Part shown: positions 34,860-48,620 of the stretch, piece by piece
How positions within the stretch are numbered: the first letter of the stretch is position 1
How the letters are laid out: the number at the start of each line of letters is the position of its first letter
DNA from: Gaeumannomyces sp. JS-464
Taxonomy: Eukaryota > Ascomycota > Sordariomycetes > Magnaporthales > Magnaporthaceae
DNA: 64,000 nt
NCBI GenBank assembly: GCA_002197995.1
Contig: NGZR01000002.1
Span: 8,494,001-8,558,000, forward strand
Reading direction: 5' to 3'
Program-made: the position numbers and the translations under genes
The notes under the pieces: model-generated
The model's input: only the letters and a program-made list of their open reading frames with translations
Database searches by the model: none
Told to the model about the DNA's origin: nothing

Positions 34860-35570
34860 TCCGTTAAAAAAGGTTAAATTGGCGTTAAAACGGTCCCAAA
34901 CAATGGCGTTAAAAAAACTCGTGCCAAAAAGGGAAAAGGTAAATCCCTTGCTCGCCCGCGCTTTGCAAAGGGCAAATAAAGATCGTTCCCATGCTTAAAT
35001 TGCTTTAACTCTTTTTTGGCCGGCAAGTTCGATAAGATTAAGTGTTTTAACACCGAGCCGGTCGGTAACCGTTGCTGGTTTTATGCTTTTGGTTATTCGT
35101 GCTAGCCGGTGTAAATGATTTTTTAAGCTTTAGTTTGCTAATTTTTTGCGCTAACGACCGGTAATCCTAAAATCGTAATGGTTTTAACCAAAAAGTTTAT
35201 AATTAAATACTTTCGCGAAATTATTATTAATAAGGTATAATGGCTGATTTTTTATTTGGCTGTTCCAATGCTTTGTTAACCGTGCTTAACTATTTTTAGG
35301 ATTTCGCGAAATGGCGCATTACTATTAAATGTATAATCCTTTTTAAAAAGGAGGAATAGGCCGGTAAGGTTAACGCTAATTTTATTAAAATAAGTGCTGC
35401 TAAGCGGAAAGCGGCGGGCCGCGTTGCCGTTTAGCGTATGTTTAATGCGGCGTTTTTAAAAGCAAGGGACAGCTTGTTTGGAGCTTTTAACGATAACGAG
35501 GATAAGAACGAAAAGATGGCCGAAAAGGGAAAGGAGGATAAAAGTGCTAATAATATTAATAAATAAACTG
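34860..35570 (+). pseudogene. Antisense Cys-rich accessory reading frame in Copia-1
   Basis: On the strand opposite to gag-pol, between RNase H and the LTR, the translation gives a basic stretch (KKTRAKKGKGKSLARPRF) followed by PCLNCFNS, then KCF, RCWF and YSC. This C-x2-C…C…CW…C spacing recalls small fungal Cys-rich proteins of unknown role. An acidic/lysine-rich end (NDNEDKNEKMAEKGKE) lies near 35490-35540. Stops at several CAA/CAG/CGA-type codons and frame changes break it. Calling it a gene is inference; it may be a captured or accessory ORF of this Copia family. Confidence 0.4.
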
Positions 35571-35899
35571 GTAATATGTCCGGTAATGGTAAAGGTTTTT
35601 TTTAAAGCTTAGGATGGTCGTTCGTGGGATCGTTTTCCAGTTGTTTTAGCGTTTTAATAATTTCGTTTTTTTTAGTTACATTGTTAGCTATTTTTAAATT
35701 ATAACAAATCGATTTTAACCGCTTTCCCTTGCTTTTTTTATTGTTTTTCGCGCTTTATTTAACTTTCAATTCGTACCGTTATCGTATTACTTATAACTAA
35801 ATTTTCCAAAGCTTTATTTAGCTGATTTTTGGTTATCGCGTTTACCGGATTATTTAATCCTGCGATCCAGCGAATTTCGTTAATTTCGCGGCTTTCGTA

Positions 35900-38800
35900 G
35901 GATTTTTTAAGTGCTATAACATCGATTATAAGCCTTTTTTCCGCTATTATACTTAATTATACAAGGCATTAATATAGCGAAAAGCTATCGGTGCAAATTA
36001 TTAGTTTCGGGGCTTTTTGGTTTAGCTTTTTAAAAATCGTTACGAGCGTTAAATTAAAAACGTAGGTTGTATCGAACCCGTTAACTATCCCGTAAATTTC
36101 ATTTGCGAAAACGCTTTTCGTAACCCTTTTGCATTTAACTAACGTTTAATGCAAAATGTTCCCGATTAGCTAAAAGCTGGTTTTTTAATCGTCGGATTTT
36201 TTATTACCTAATACAATTACGAACCCGATTTGTAAATTTAAGTTTAAATTGTTTGCGAATAATCCGTTTACGAAAGCGTAAAGGTTGGTTTTTTGCAAAT
36301 TTAATAAAACGTATTTTAATCCTTTTTATGCGTTATTAATTTGCCATTTAATCCTTTTATTTAGCTTAACCACGTCCTTTTATCCCGGGTTTTTGGCTTA
36401 CGCCGTTACGGAATAATTAAATGCGGCTTCCGGTTAGCATATGGAATTAATATATGCGTTTTAAACTTTTTAAACGATATACTTATAATTTAAGCTTTTT
36501 AAATCGGTTTTTATTAGCTTAAGCTTTTTACCCTGTTTTTTTTTATCGAATTTCGAGTTTATAATTTCCCATTAGGATTTTGCACCCGTTAAAGTCGGCT
36601 TCGTTTCCCGGTTTAAAAATCGATTTCGGTTTTACACGAAAGCTTACTTTTTAAATCGCTAATTTTTTTTTTATTAAAAAGTCCGGATTTTAAAATTTGG
36701 GTGTCGTTTATTTGCATGCCTACGATTCCAAAGCTTTGTTCGCTTTCCGAAATGAGCAAATAAAAATCGTAGCTTAACGTTTGGCAATTTAAGCGCTTTT
36801 TGTAATGCTTTTAATAGGTAACGAACTAATGTAAACCTAATTCCGCGATCCCGTAAAAGGGCTTAATTACTTTAAATAACGTGCCCGGTTTAAACCATAT
36901 TAATAACTCCTTAAGTAAACGCAGGAAAACGTTTTTTTGCAATTTTAATTTTAATTGGGTATACGTTTAGCTAATATTTCGGATTATTAAATTAAACTTT
37001 ATAAGCGTAAACGATAATACGATCGCTAGGATTAATCGTTAATTGCATTTTATAATCGTAAAAAATTGCGTAAGAATGTTGTGTTTTTCCTTATCGTTAT
37101 ATCCTATGGCTACGAGTTTCGATTTTTTAAAGGGCTTCGAGGTTTGCCTTTTTACCTCGTTTACAATCCGTAATTTAAAAATCGTAGTTCCGTTAAAAGT
37201 CCTTTCGGTAATCGGCTTAATCATTTTAGCGCTAATAAATGCGTTTAGTTTTTATTGGGTTAACTGTTTAAATGGTAAACCGGGAGCTGTAATTTTGCTT
37301 TTTTTTTTAAGTCGGATCGCTAACTAGTAGGATTGGTGCTTTTTAGCGTTTAAAAACGTCGTATGCATTTGCTAAAGGCTTCGTTTTACTAAACTGCTGG
37401 TTATGCGTTTTTGCAAAGGCGACCTCGTTTATTAGGGATTTTAAGTAATACCGTAATTTTAAACAAAATGGTTGTTTAATCCTAAAGGTTTTTGTTTTGC
37501 TATTTTGCGGCCTTTTTTTTCGGGGGTTTTTTTCGGCGTTTTGGCTATTCGGGCTTAGGGTATTCGAAAAGTGCTAGCTGCTTTTCGGATTTTTGTACGA
37601 TAAGTTTTTTTGCTTTATAATAAGGTTTAACCACCGTGCTTTTAAAAGTCGCGTTACCGTTAATCGTTTTCACCGTAATTAACGTGTTTGTTATAAATAG
37701 AACTTTGTACGAGCCTTGCTATTCGTCCTTTTCCCGGAATACCAAAACCTCGCTTTTTAAAGTTAAAAAGCTTGGAAACACCCGTTTTATGTTCGGTTCG
37801 TTGCGTATAGCTAATGCTTTTTATATACGTCGCTTGTCGTATAAAATCCGGATTTTTGCTATAGCTTTTTTAATTACAACGGCTTTTTATACCTGGGTTT
37901 ATAAAGGTGGCGATTCGTTATTAATTCGAAGCATTACTTTAAAAACGAGCAGTGTAAGGATAAGTCCGTTAAGGCCGGCCGTATCGTTTACGGCTTTTAC
38001 TATTCCCTAAAGCACCGATTTAAAGTGCATAGTTAAGCACTTTTATCGGATAATATTAAAAGCCCGGCGTAAAAGGGCGTAATATTTTTTAATTTTACTA
38101 ATTAACTAATGCGCTTCGATTAGGACCTGCTTATAGGTAATCCCAAGGAATTTTGCTTTCGCTTAAAATTCGCTCGCGGCGAAATTAGTACCGGTATTGT
38201 AAAAAATCACGTTAAAAGGCTTTAAATAAACGTTAATCCAGCACCGTTTAAAAGCTTCCCACGTTTTTTTTGCCGATATGTTTTTAAAAAGCGCTGCAAT
38301 ATTAAAAGCTATGTTTACATCGATTACGTAAAAGATTGGCTTGTAATCGATGTAAAACACGTTTGTAATTATTTCGTGGTTAAAATCGATATCGCTTTAA
38401 AGTTTAAATCGAAAGCGTTATAATGCAAAACCCTTTTTTTAATAAAAATGGCACATTCGGTTAATTATTGCGAAAACGTCGCGATTAACCTCGTGCTTTG
38501 CACGCTTTAAAACGTTCCAAAGTTTGTTAATAAATGGGTGCCTAAAGCGTTTATGCACGCGCTTTAGCTTAACTTTCGTAAAAAAAACTGCTCCCGCGAT
38601 TTTTGTTTTCGTTATAAAGCTAACTGCCGTCGTAACGTGGGTAACGTCGTTAAGAAAAAACAAAAAGTGGCCGTGCCTTTTTATAATCGGAACGCGCGTA
38701 CCGTTGTTTTTTATAAGCTCGTTGCGCGTGTTATTTAAGTAAACGTGCAATGCATTTATATTTGCAAAGCATAGCAGGAAAAAGGTTGGAATTGGAATTA

Positions 38801-40519
38801 TAAAAAACGTAATTTAACCGATTGGGTCGGAATAGTAATTTCTCCGGTGCTAAAATAGCTTTTTTTAATTTGAAAATTACGCGTTTTTTATGCCTGTTTA
38901 TATTAACGACGAGATTTGGCTTATGGCGTTAAAATGCGTAAATTTGATCCTTTCCGGCCGTAAAAGTTATTGCTGCACTTATATTTAGAAGGATCCTTTG
39001 CTATTACTTAATGCTTCGGATTTTATGTTAAACTAATACCTAATTCGCAAAAACATAAAAATAAGGCTTGCTAAATCCCGAGTTTTAGCGCCGATAAATG
39101 CGGTAAATAAAAGCCTTTTTAATTAAGTATGCGGCCGTAACGGAGGTTATAAAATAGCTGCTTTTATAATCCTCCTTTTCCTTTATTTTTTAATCGTTAA
39201 AATTAAAAAATAGCTGTTCTTTTTTATTAATGCTTTCGGGCTCCACTAATGCGAGAAATTAGGTGTACCTTTTGCGTGGTTTGTTTTGTGCCTTTTTTTA
39301 TGCTTTTCATTATTTTTTAAATCGTTGTTATTTTTTAAAAAAGTGGCGTGTCGATTTGTAATCCGGCCTTTTGCAAATTTAACAACCGCGTGTATATAAG
39401 CGTAAACGGGGATTTGGTCGGAAGGATTTAGGTTTATATGCTCGGTTTTAATTTCCATTGTCCTTTTTGCGATCCTTGTAATTTTTAAACTTCCGTTCCA
39501 CAAAATGAATGCCGGGGGTGCGTGCGTTTTCCTCCATTTGCAAAGTGCTTTTTAATTGGGAAAATAGGCTTTTAAAAGTCCGGCTGGGATTTATAAAAAC
39601 GGTTTTAAACTCCGGCACGCTTTAAATTGCCCGTAAAGTGCTTGTAATAAGCTGGTTTTCGTTTTAATAAAACGGGCCGAAAGCGCGTTAATAAGCTTGT
39701 AATTTATTTAAAAAGGCTTGCAAAACCTCCATATTGGATTTGCTTATATTAGCGATTTTTAAACGGACTGTTTGGAAAGTAGTTAAGCTTTAATCCGTAT
39801 AATACAATAATCGGTTAACCTCGGTATTAAAGTGCTTTTTAAAAATTATATAAATCTTTCGAAAGGTAGGGCTAATGCCGATATATCGGGTGTATTATTG
39901 CTTAGTTTTGCTTTAAAATGCTAAAGGAAAAATCGCATAAAGTTATAAAAGTGGTATTTCGAAAGTTTCGCATATGGTTGCGAAAAACAAAATCTTATCG
40001 TCCAAAATATCGTATGGATTACCGGAATAGCTGTATTTTTTGTCCCACGCGTTTTGGAATGCTTTTATTAAGCTTTTATCGACGGTAGCGTTAAACACCT
40101 TTTTAAAAAGGAGTTGCTTATACCGGAACTTCGCACATATCGGGGTTCCGTATTAAAAGCGTAAAGTTGTTACAGTTTGTGCTTTTTCGATCGGTGGAAT
40201 GGATTTTCCGTAATCCTTTTATTGCATATATTAGTCGAAATGGGATTTTAGTATGGCGGTGGTTTTAAAGATCGGTAAAGCTAGAAATTAATTAACCGGG
40301 GGCGCTTATAAATTTGTAAATTGGCTGGTTAAAAGTGCAAATTAGCGGGCCGGGGGTGCTTAAGAAACTGCCGATTAGCTAAATGGTAAAAGCCGCCGAT
40401 TTGGTAAAAAAATGGCTAAAAGATCGATGCGCTTTTTAATACGAGTGTTTTTATAAAGGGGGAAATAGGCATCGTATCCGTAAAAAAGGTTAAGGAGTAT
40501 TTTCGGAAGCTAATAAAAG
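35900..40519 (-). pseudogene. Copia-1 pol remnant (integrase, RT, RNase H)
   Basis: Integrase zinc part near 38440-38600 shows KRVHKRFRHPFINKLW with a downstream Cys; the core shows VIDVNIAFNIAALFKNISAK and NTGTNFAASEF near 38160-38330. The RT starts with SKLVAIGYNDKEKHNILTQ near 37090. RNase H shows ALKKSYESREINEIRW and NNPVNAITK near 35900. Upstream, 39246-39503 holds an uninterrupted basic stretch of unknown assignment. Stops are frequent. Confidence 0.8.
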
Positions 40520-40680
40520 TGCGCGATAACAAGCACCCGAAGTAATTGGTAATTATTCCTTAGCTACTTTACTGGATCGCGGGCTAAAACGCGCGCAGGC
40601 CAAAATACCAGGGCCAATGCATAAGCTTAAAGCTGTAAAGCACCAGTTGCCACCCACGTAACTCCAAGCCACTTTTAACA
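40520..40680 (-). repeat. Copia-2 LTR (left)
   Basis: 161 bases. Shared blocks with the right copy include CACCAGTTGCCACCCACGTA and GCGCGCAGGCCAAAATAC. Confidence 0.92.
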
Positions 40681-40739
40681 CCCCCCTATAGGCCATACAA
40701 CGGCTTTAAAAGCATTACGAGCACGCATTTACGTAGTAA

Positions 40740-43700
40740 CCTTCCAAGTCCGTGGTGTTTCCCTAGTTTTCCTATAAGCCGTTTATTGCGGCATTTGCTG
40801 CATTCCCAGCTAAATAACAAACCTCGCTTATCCTTTCGCCGTTAAGCCTTTCGTAAAACCGTCCGCTTTTATATTAGCCGTGCTAACTAGTTTAAAAGTG
40901 AAAAGTTAACGCTTTACAGCATCGATTACCCACTTGTAACGGAGGTCGATTATACGGGTGCGGGTTAATTTTAACGGGTTTAGCACCGTCGCTTAAGCGT
41001 TAGCGCTATTCGTATGCACCACGAGAGTTTTTCGCTAAAAGTATCCAGTTTTTTTTAAAATGCCCTTAATTTAAAGCAAAGCCCGGCCCGTTAGCAGGAG
41101 GTTAACAAACTCCGCTTCCGTCGTTAACGTCGTTACAAAAGTCTGCTTTTTTAATTGCCAGTAAACAAAACCACCGCTAGCATAACGATTACGCCGCTTG
41201 TAAATGCCTTCGTACGAAGGCAGTTAGCGAACGAGGCATTTTCGTAAGCTTTTAAGCCTATCGCCTCGGCGTTATAAATAAGCTTACTAAAGGTAAGCGC
41301 GAGCCTTTTAATGCTAATAATGTAGCGCCAAAAGTGCTTTAAACAGTGCTAAATGCTTATTACCGGGATTAGCGTTAACCTTTTACAACCTTCTTACGGT
41401 ATACGTGATATTAGGGCGAGTAATGCTAGCAAGGTAGCTAATACTCGCTATTTTCGACTAGTAGCGCAAAACCTTCTCGTGCGGGAAAAGGTCCCAAATA
41501 ATTAGCATTATAAAGCTAAAAGGCCAGGGCGTTTTTACTGCTTTAAGGTCCTCCCGTTCGTATTTAGTAATAATTTTGTTAATATAATCGCGTTAGTAAA
41601 AGCTTACAGTCCTTCGCTGGCGATCCCTTACAACTTGCATGCCGAAAAACGTTTTTGCGTTATTTAAAGCGGTTATTTCGAACCGGCTACCCACCTTATT
41701 AGCGATGGCTTTAATTTCCGTAACCGTACGAGCGGCAATTTGGAAATCGTCCACGTAAAGTAACAGCATAGCGCCCGTTTCCTTTTTGCGGTAAAGGCAA
41801 ACGTTTTAATAAATCGGCTTAAAGCTAAATGCTTCGAGCTCCGAAGTAATCGTTTAATACCACTATAAAGGCGATTTGCGAAAGCCGTAAAATGCCTTTT
41901 TTAAGCGGTAATAATAGCCTTTTTGCCCAACCGGAATGCTTTAAAGTTGCTATACGTATATTATAACGTTACCAAGTACGATAGCGCTAAAATAAGCAAC
42001 CACGAAATCGAATTAGCGGCATTTAAGGTCGTTAACGGCCATAAGCATAAAAAACACCCTCGTAAATGTTGTATAAACGATTACCGCGTACGTTGCAACC
42101 TTATTTTCGCCCGGAGTATCGTCGTAATTGCCGCAAACAACCAACGCGTTTTAATCTTTTTAAAAGCGCCGTTAAGCGTTAATTTAAGCACGTATACCCA
42201 TTTGCCCGGCAGTGTTTTAGCGCCCGGGGGCAATTTTTCCAGCACTTACGTGCCTTTTTCAAACAGCGTGTTAATTTGCTTTTGCATTACTGGCTTGTAA
42301 TATCGCTTGTACTCGGTTTCGTGCTTTACCGCGTCGTAATAATAGGCCGGAATATACGGTGTTCCCGGCACCGTGGCGACGCCGAGGAGCGCGAGGTTGG
42401 GGATTTTAAAACCGCCGATTTTTTAGGGCAAAACGATATCGTTATCCGGGTACGTGATGTTAACGAGTGCAAAACCCGTTTTTCGGGCAGTTTCCTCGGC
42501 AGCTTTAATATCCGTATTAAAGCTGTGAAAGCTTTCGTCGTTTTCGGCGCTTTTAAAGTTACGGATCCTTTTCCGCCACCTTTTTAATATTTTTAAACTC
42601 GAAGCGAGCCGTTGTAAATGCTTCCGCGGGCTCCCTTTTTTTGCAAGTTTTTAATGTTAAAATTTATAATGTTTAAGGGCCGTTAGGCGCTCCCTTAATC
42701 GCCGGTTATTCGGCGGGGGCGGCGGCCGCTTTTTGCAGGTCCTTTTTTTGGGCGCTACGGGCACCGTAACCGCTTCGTTACCGAGCTCGGGAATTTTTTC
42801 GGGTGTTAGCATGCCCGGGCCGGCGGGCTTTTTAAACTTTTTAAGCTTTGCAACGGCAAGCTTTTCGTTTTCGCTTCGGTTTCCCCGGTTTTTTCCGCAG
42901 GCGATAAATCGTTATTACTCCGGGGCCGGCAATATCGCTAGTTGCACCGGTGTTACTATCGTTGCTATCGGTGGAATTAGTAATTAGGCCAATATTGTAA
43001 ACCCAAATGCTTATTGTAAAGTAAAAGTCCTTAATAACGGCTTCGTTAACCGCATTAGTGGTGATCGCCTTTTTAACAAAGTTATAGGGCGATTTCCGGC
43101 GCTTATTAGCGCTTTTATTAATCCGTGCGTTACGGCAACGGAAAACCTTGTTAGTACTATCCGGTTAACTAGCAGGAATCTCGTTATAAAGGCCTTCCCA
43201 GCCCATAAGCCGGCTTTTCGTTGCTTTAAGGGCCATTTTGTTAGCTTTAGCCTGTTTGCGTTTTTAATTAGCATTTAAGCGACCGCGCCCTAAATGCGGA
43301 AGGTACGAATTAGTGGTTAGTAATACTCCTCGTTAAGGCCGATTGCCTTTACCCACGCCTCGTGCGGGCTTTCCTTACCGCTAAAAGCTGTATTTGGGGT
43401 GTAGTTTAGCACCTTTTCGCTATTTGCAAAGCATATACCCAGTACTTTTTATGCAAGCCGTTAGCGTTAATCCCGGTGCGAACCGCGTTAAATATAATAC
43501 GGTTGCACGTTTAACGATACTGTTCATTTCCGGGCATCGCGCCGGGTTAATTCGCAGGCTTTACTCGAGCAATGCAATAAGCTTTTAACTTTTCGGGTTA
43601 AACTCCGTACCACCGTCCGTGTAAATTGCTTATATTTTAATGCCTAATTAAAGTTTAATATAGCTAATTTAATTACAAACCTTCGTAAAAATCTCCGTGC

Positions 43701-45700
43701 TAGCTTTACTAATTGCAAAAATCACCCAGTTAAAAGTAATTGCCTTATTAGTAATATAAACGGCGTAATTATATCCGCCGTATAAAGTAAGCGAAATGGT
43801 TAATGTATTTATATAAATACGGCCTAAAAAGCGGGTAATGCGGTAAAAGTAACGATTGCCGATAATTTAGGTCGCTTTGCTTTCTAAACAGCCGTTACAG
43901 GTATGTTTTAATGCCTCGAAATAGCTAACTTTAATACTTGCAGCGCGGCAAGCCGTTATTACCGCCTCCTTATTAGCATGCATTAAACGCCGATGCATTA
44001 TTACGTAAAGCACCGGGCGTTTTATCGTAGTTGGTGCGTTAACTTCCGTCGGTTGGTTTCCTCCGTTAGGTGCGTTGCCCAGGGTTATAAAGCCCGGGGG
44101 CGCGTTTGCGGGCACGTTAACGTTAGCAATTAGTACGTTATTATTAATTTAGTAACTGTTTAACCACTTATCGTCGGGCGTTACGAAGTAATCGGTTTAA
44201 TCGTTTTTTAAGCCTACTTTGCGCATTTTACCAAAGCTAAAAAGGTTAAAAGGGGATTTAAGCGTAAAAATTGCTTATAAAGTAACTGTAATAACGCCCG
44301 CTTTATTACGCTAATGCATTTTAACGGTGCCTTTTAACGAAACTTAGGCGCCGCCGTTAGCCGTGGTAGCGTTATAAGGGACCTCGCGCTTCCTTAACGA
44401 GGTAAACCACTTGCGATCGTTAAAGTGGTGCTTAAACGAGCCGGAATCGATTATTACGGCGTTACGGGCACTGTTAACATTGCTTAAAGCGGTATTGGCT
44501 ATGTTATATTAGCTGGCACTGCCCCGATTAACCGGCACACCACCAGTATGGTCGGCAGCTTCGGGTTGGCTGTAGCCTCGTTGGCTGCCTTATTGCCTCG
44601 CTGGAAGCGCCGCTCCGGATATTTGGCTTTTAAGCCTTTTTAAACTTAAGGTGCAAGAGCCAGCAGTTGTCGTTACCGCCCTTGTAATGCTTACCGCACC
44701 TATCGTGGTAGGGAGCACGCGAAACGATAATGCAACCCTTTTTATTGCAAGGCTTCGGCTTTTAAAATCCTTCCGGCTTTTTATTAGTGTTAATTATAGC
44801 CTTTAACTTCGAGGCTTTATAACCGCCGTATTTTCGAGCACTTTCGAAATGAAATTAACGGGAGTGCGGCGCTCGCTTTTACAACTCCCTAAAGCTATAG
44901 CCACCGCAAAAGGGTAAGTGGCGCTAAGCCCGTTAACGAGGCTTTTTAAGCATCCGATCCGGAATGTTAATATTGGCCTAATTTAGCCTGCTTTACTTAT
45001 AGCTAGCGGTTCGTATACTTTTTAACGTTACCGTTAAACTTTTTACCGAAATTGTATAGTGTTCGTTAATTAGGGCGTCGAAACGGCCGTTAGCGGTAAT
45101 TTTAATAGTGCTAACTATTTTCCCAAAAAGCTTTGGGTTTTAATCCTCGTCGTTTTTAGGGCGGTCCTAACCGGCCTTTTCCAGGTTCGTGGTTACCTTT
45201 TTAATACTGTTACGGATGCAATACCATGTTAATATCCTCCTAAAAGCCTATAATTATACAGCTTCGTAATTTTCCGCTCCAACCGGCTTAGCCGGAAAGT
45301 TAGCAAATATAAAGGAAATGTTACGGGAAGCGGTTAAATGCACCCGGATAATGCGCTTTTATATTTCCAGGTTAAAAGGCCCTAGCAAGTCCGGGACCTT
45401 TACTGCGATTTCGCGGTATTCCGCCATTTTAGCGACTTTGTTAGCACTTTTAACGCGTATAAAAGGCGTTGGATTGCAAGGGAAATGGTGCTTTAAGCGC
45501 TAAAAGGGTTATCGTTATTGCTTTGTTATAATTGCTAATCGGCGCCGAACGCGGCCTTGTTAATTGTCGTTTAACGGTTTTTTAACTGCTGCGCCTCGCC
45601 CGTAATCCACGGCGGGAAAACGCAAGCAACGGGAAACAACTCGTGCACCGTTAATCTCTCCTAATTAGGCAAAAATATCGTTAACGGTGGCGCGAAGGCT
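40740..45700 (-). pseudogene. Copia-2 gag-pol remnant
   Basis: Near 44650 a gag knuckle-like CGKHYKGGNDNCW is seen. At 43867-44115 the GAG-pre-integrase domain shows MHRRLMHANKEAV and HTCNGCLESKAT. The RT at 42.3-41.5 kb shows LPPGAKTLPGKWVYVLK and the catalytic LLLYVDDFQIA, with YVDD intact. RNase H near 40900 gives IDLRYKWVIDAVKR. Many stops, mainly at former CAA/CAG/TGG codons. Confidence 0.85.
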
Positions 45701-45715
45701 TATAACCTATGGAGG

Positions 45716-45876
45716 TGCGCGATAACAGGCACCCGAAGTGATTGGTAATTGTTTTTTAGCTACTTTACTAAATCGCGGGCTAAGGCGCGCGCAGGCCAAA
45801 ATACTAAAGCCAATGTATAGGTTTAAAGCTGTGGGGCACCAGTTGCCACCCACGTAACTCCAGGCCACCTTTAATA
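45716..45876 (-). repeat. Copia-2 LTR (right)
   Basis: 161 bases. The outer end reads TA instead of CA, one visible C-to-T change in a CpA context. Confidence 0.92.
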
Positions 45877-46827
45877 AAAGCGTAACGGATTTTTAAACCG
45901 CCGGCTTAATAATCCCTGGATTTCATTTCGGCCAATTTCCCGCTTAACTGTGGTTTTATTTAAAAGAAAAACGCGGCGTGTTCTTTTAGGGGCATCCGAA
46001 GCGTCGTTTAAATGATTATCTGGTTTGGAATTCGTGCGATTTTGGGAAGTAAAAGGCTGTAATCCGGTTAATAGGGTTGTTTTAAAAATTAACTCCTATT
46101 GCATAACTTGCATAAGTTTTTCGTTAAGCTTCCTTTTAGGCGAATTAGGAATTGGGATTCCGTGATTTTTTAAGTGCTTGCGGAAAACTCGAGCGATCCG
46201 CTAATCGAGGTTTTCGAAATGCGTTGCTTTCCACTTTTCGTAGTTTTTAAGTACGTCGCTTAAAAGGTTATTGCTATGCGTGTTTCCGTATAAAAGCAGT
46301 GTTTTAAGCATTTATGCGTTCCGGCGAGCAATGAAAACTTCGTTAGGTGATTTTTTAAAACTGTAAAAGGGGCTTGTTAAAAAAGGGATGTTAATGTTTT
46401 ATGCTAAAAATTTGGGGAGGTCGTATAACAAAAGCGTGCTTTTTGTAATTATACGTTGCTTATCGCTAAGCTCCTTCGCCTATTATTCCGAAGTGTCGGA
46501 CATGTTATCGGTGGGGGTTAACGAGTAATATCGTTTGGGTAATCGATTTAAAAGTCCAATTGCCTGTTTTAAAAAAGTGCTTAAAGGGATCACGTAACGC
46601 CCTTTTTACAATTGTTTAAATTTTATAAACAAAGGTTTAATCGCTTGCTTTAGGAAAGTGCCTTTGTTATTCGATTAACTCGTGTGTAACGCGTTACCGA
46701 GCAGTGGAATACAATTCCTTTACTTTTAGGCTTTTTCGTTTAACCTAATCGCTTTAAAAGAAGGTATCGAACGGTTAAACCCTTTACTTTGCTTATTTGT
46801 GTTGCCTTTTTAAGCAACATTAATTAG

Positions 46828-47064
46828 TGTTGGTAGGAGTGGTACTCCTGTAAGCACGGAGATTTCCTAAAAGGAAAGAATAAAAATTTATAAATTTGGA
46901 AACTGGTGTTTGTAGTGATGCATATTTGTATAGGAATTTAGTTACAAGAAGGGGATCGCAAAATCCCCTTTTATAGGCTCGTGGGAGCGCACGGCCCGTG
47001 GGCTTGCGGCTTTACAAGGCGTGGGCCCTTTTTGGATGCACGCGCTAAATTACGTGGATTAACA
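46828..47064 (-). repeat. Copia-1 LTR (5' LTR relative to coding)
   Basis: 237 bases, same ends as the 34102 copy, with scattered C/T and G/A differences. Confidence 0.95.
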
Positions 47065-48620
47065 GTAAATTTAATATAACTTTTAATATATGGACTTCCA
47101 AAATAACTGGAACGCAATATTTTGGTATAATTATAATATTTATAAATTCCGAATTTAAATTAAATTATAAACTAATCGGATTCGAAGAAATTGGTAATAT
47201 AAGCCATACTGGCGAAAATTTATATTTGGAATTTAATAATATTATCGAAAAATATCCTTTTATTAATAATAGTACAATTTTTCGATTACGCGGGATAACG
47301 CTAGTAATAACGATACTTTTATTAATTATTATAACGAAAATATTACTAATAGCTTTTACGATATTCGTTATGCAGCCCATATATTAAATTTGGTTGTTAA
47401 AAATATATTACGCGATTTTTTAAATAATAGCGATAATAACGATAATAATAATAATATTACTGCTAACGTTCGTAAAATTATTACGATTTTAAAATATAAT
47501 AACGAATTAAAAAAGCTTTTAATCGAAGGGATTAATAAATATAAAAACGAAGGTAAATTAAAAAGGGATTTTAAATTAACAAAAATCCTTATGGATAATA
47601 ATACCCGTTGGAATTCCACATATTTAATGCTTAAAACCTTTTATAAATTAAAATACCTTTTAATATACGTTAGTAAAAATACCGATAATAACGATTATAA
47701 AAAGGTAATATTAACGAAAGCCGAATTTGATAGTATAAATAATTTAATTCCTATATTTGAAATATTTGTTAAACCTATTATAAAATTGCAAAAGCAAATA
47801 TATACTACTTTAAATATTACCTTTTATATATATATATATATATCGAATTTATAAAAAATTACGCAATTTAATATTGGTTTTTAAGCAAAAAAAACCGCTT
47901 AAATCGTAATAATAATAATTATTATAACGCTTATATTATTGCAATCGAATCGGGAATAAAAAAGTTAGATAAATATTTTCCAAAAAACCCTAATAGTAAT
48001 ATATTTAAAACATATCGGCCATATATATTATCGATTATATTAAATCCGCGATATAAATTATCGCATTTCGAAAAGGATGAATTATTATATTTTTATCCTA
48101 ATATTGAAAACGATGCAAAAGCTTTACTAAAAGACGAATATATAAAGTTAAAAAATGAAATAACCCCAATTACCACTAATATAACCGATTCGTTCGATGA
48201 ATTAAATACTAGTTTTTACCAGGAAACTAGTGATAAAAACGATAATAGCGATTCGGATTCCGAATTATTTAAAGGGAAAAAAAAGCAAAAAGATAATAAA
48301 TATTTAATATATTTAAACGAAAATATTTACGACGAAAGCCAAGATATTTTATTATATTGGAAAAATAACGAAAAACGCTTTTAAATATTAAGCATTTTAG
48401 TTAAAAGATATTTATCGATTCCGGCCACTTCGGTTGCAATAGAAGGTTTATTTTCTATTGCTACTAATGTTATAACCCTAAGCCGTAATAAATTAAATTC
48501 GGAAACCAGCCGTAAAATATTACTATTAAAAAGCTAGAATATACCTAATTTATCGGTTTTACAAAAAGAATTACAGCAAAAAAAAAATCTTCCAACGAAA
48601 ATAGCGATTTGGAAAGCTAA
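47065..48620 (+). pseudogene. hAT transposase, C-terminal piece with dimerisation domain
   Basis: From about 47350 the frame reads YAAHILNLVVKNILRDFL and later NNTRWNSTYLMLKTF, which are core hAT transposase segments. At 48346-48540 the end reads LLYWKNNEKRF, LSIPATSVAIEGLFSIA and ITLSRNKLNSE, the hAT C-terminal dimerisation domain. Several stops interrupt it. It is the continuation of the piece ending at 34101. Confidence 0.88.

Larger units (their letters stand above)
40520..45876 (-). mobile_element. Copia-2: second Copia element nested in Copia-1
   Basis: Two 161-base terminal repeats (40520-40680 and 45716-45876) begin TGCGCGATAAC and end TTAACA or, on the right copy, TTAATA, where the final CA has become TA. 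The flanking duplication is AAAG, or AAAAG if the boundary is moved one base. Coding is on the minus strand, the same direction as its host element. It interrupts the gag region of Copia-1. Confidence 0.9.
34102..47064 (-). mobile_element. Copia-1: Ty1/Copia LTR retrotransposon, 13.0 kb including a nested Copia
   Basis: Two 237-base LTRs (34102-34338 and 46828-47064), TGTTGG…TTAACA, are flanked by the duplicated GTAAA (34097-34101 and 47065-47069). Coding runs on the minus strand: gag at about 46.8-45.9 and 40.5-39.2 kb, integrase at 38.75-38.1, reverse transcriptase at 37.2-36.4, RNase H at 36.1-35.9 kb. The integrase-before-RT order defines Copia. Without the nested element (40520-45876) and one copy of its target duplication it is about 7.6 kb. 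It is inserted in the hAT transposase. Confidence 0.93.
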
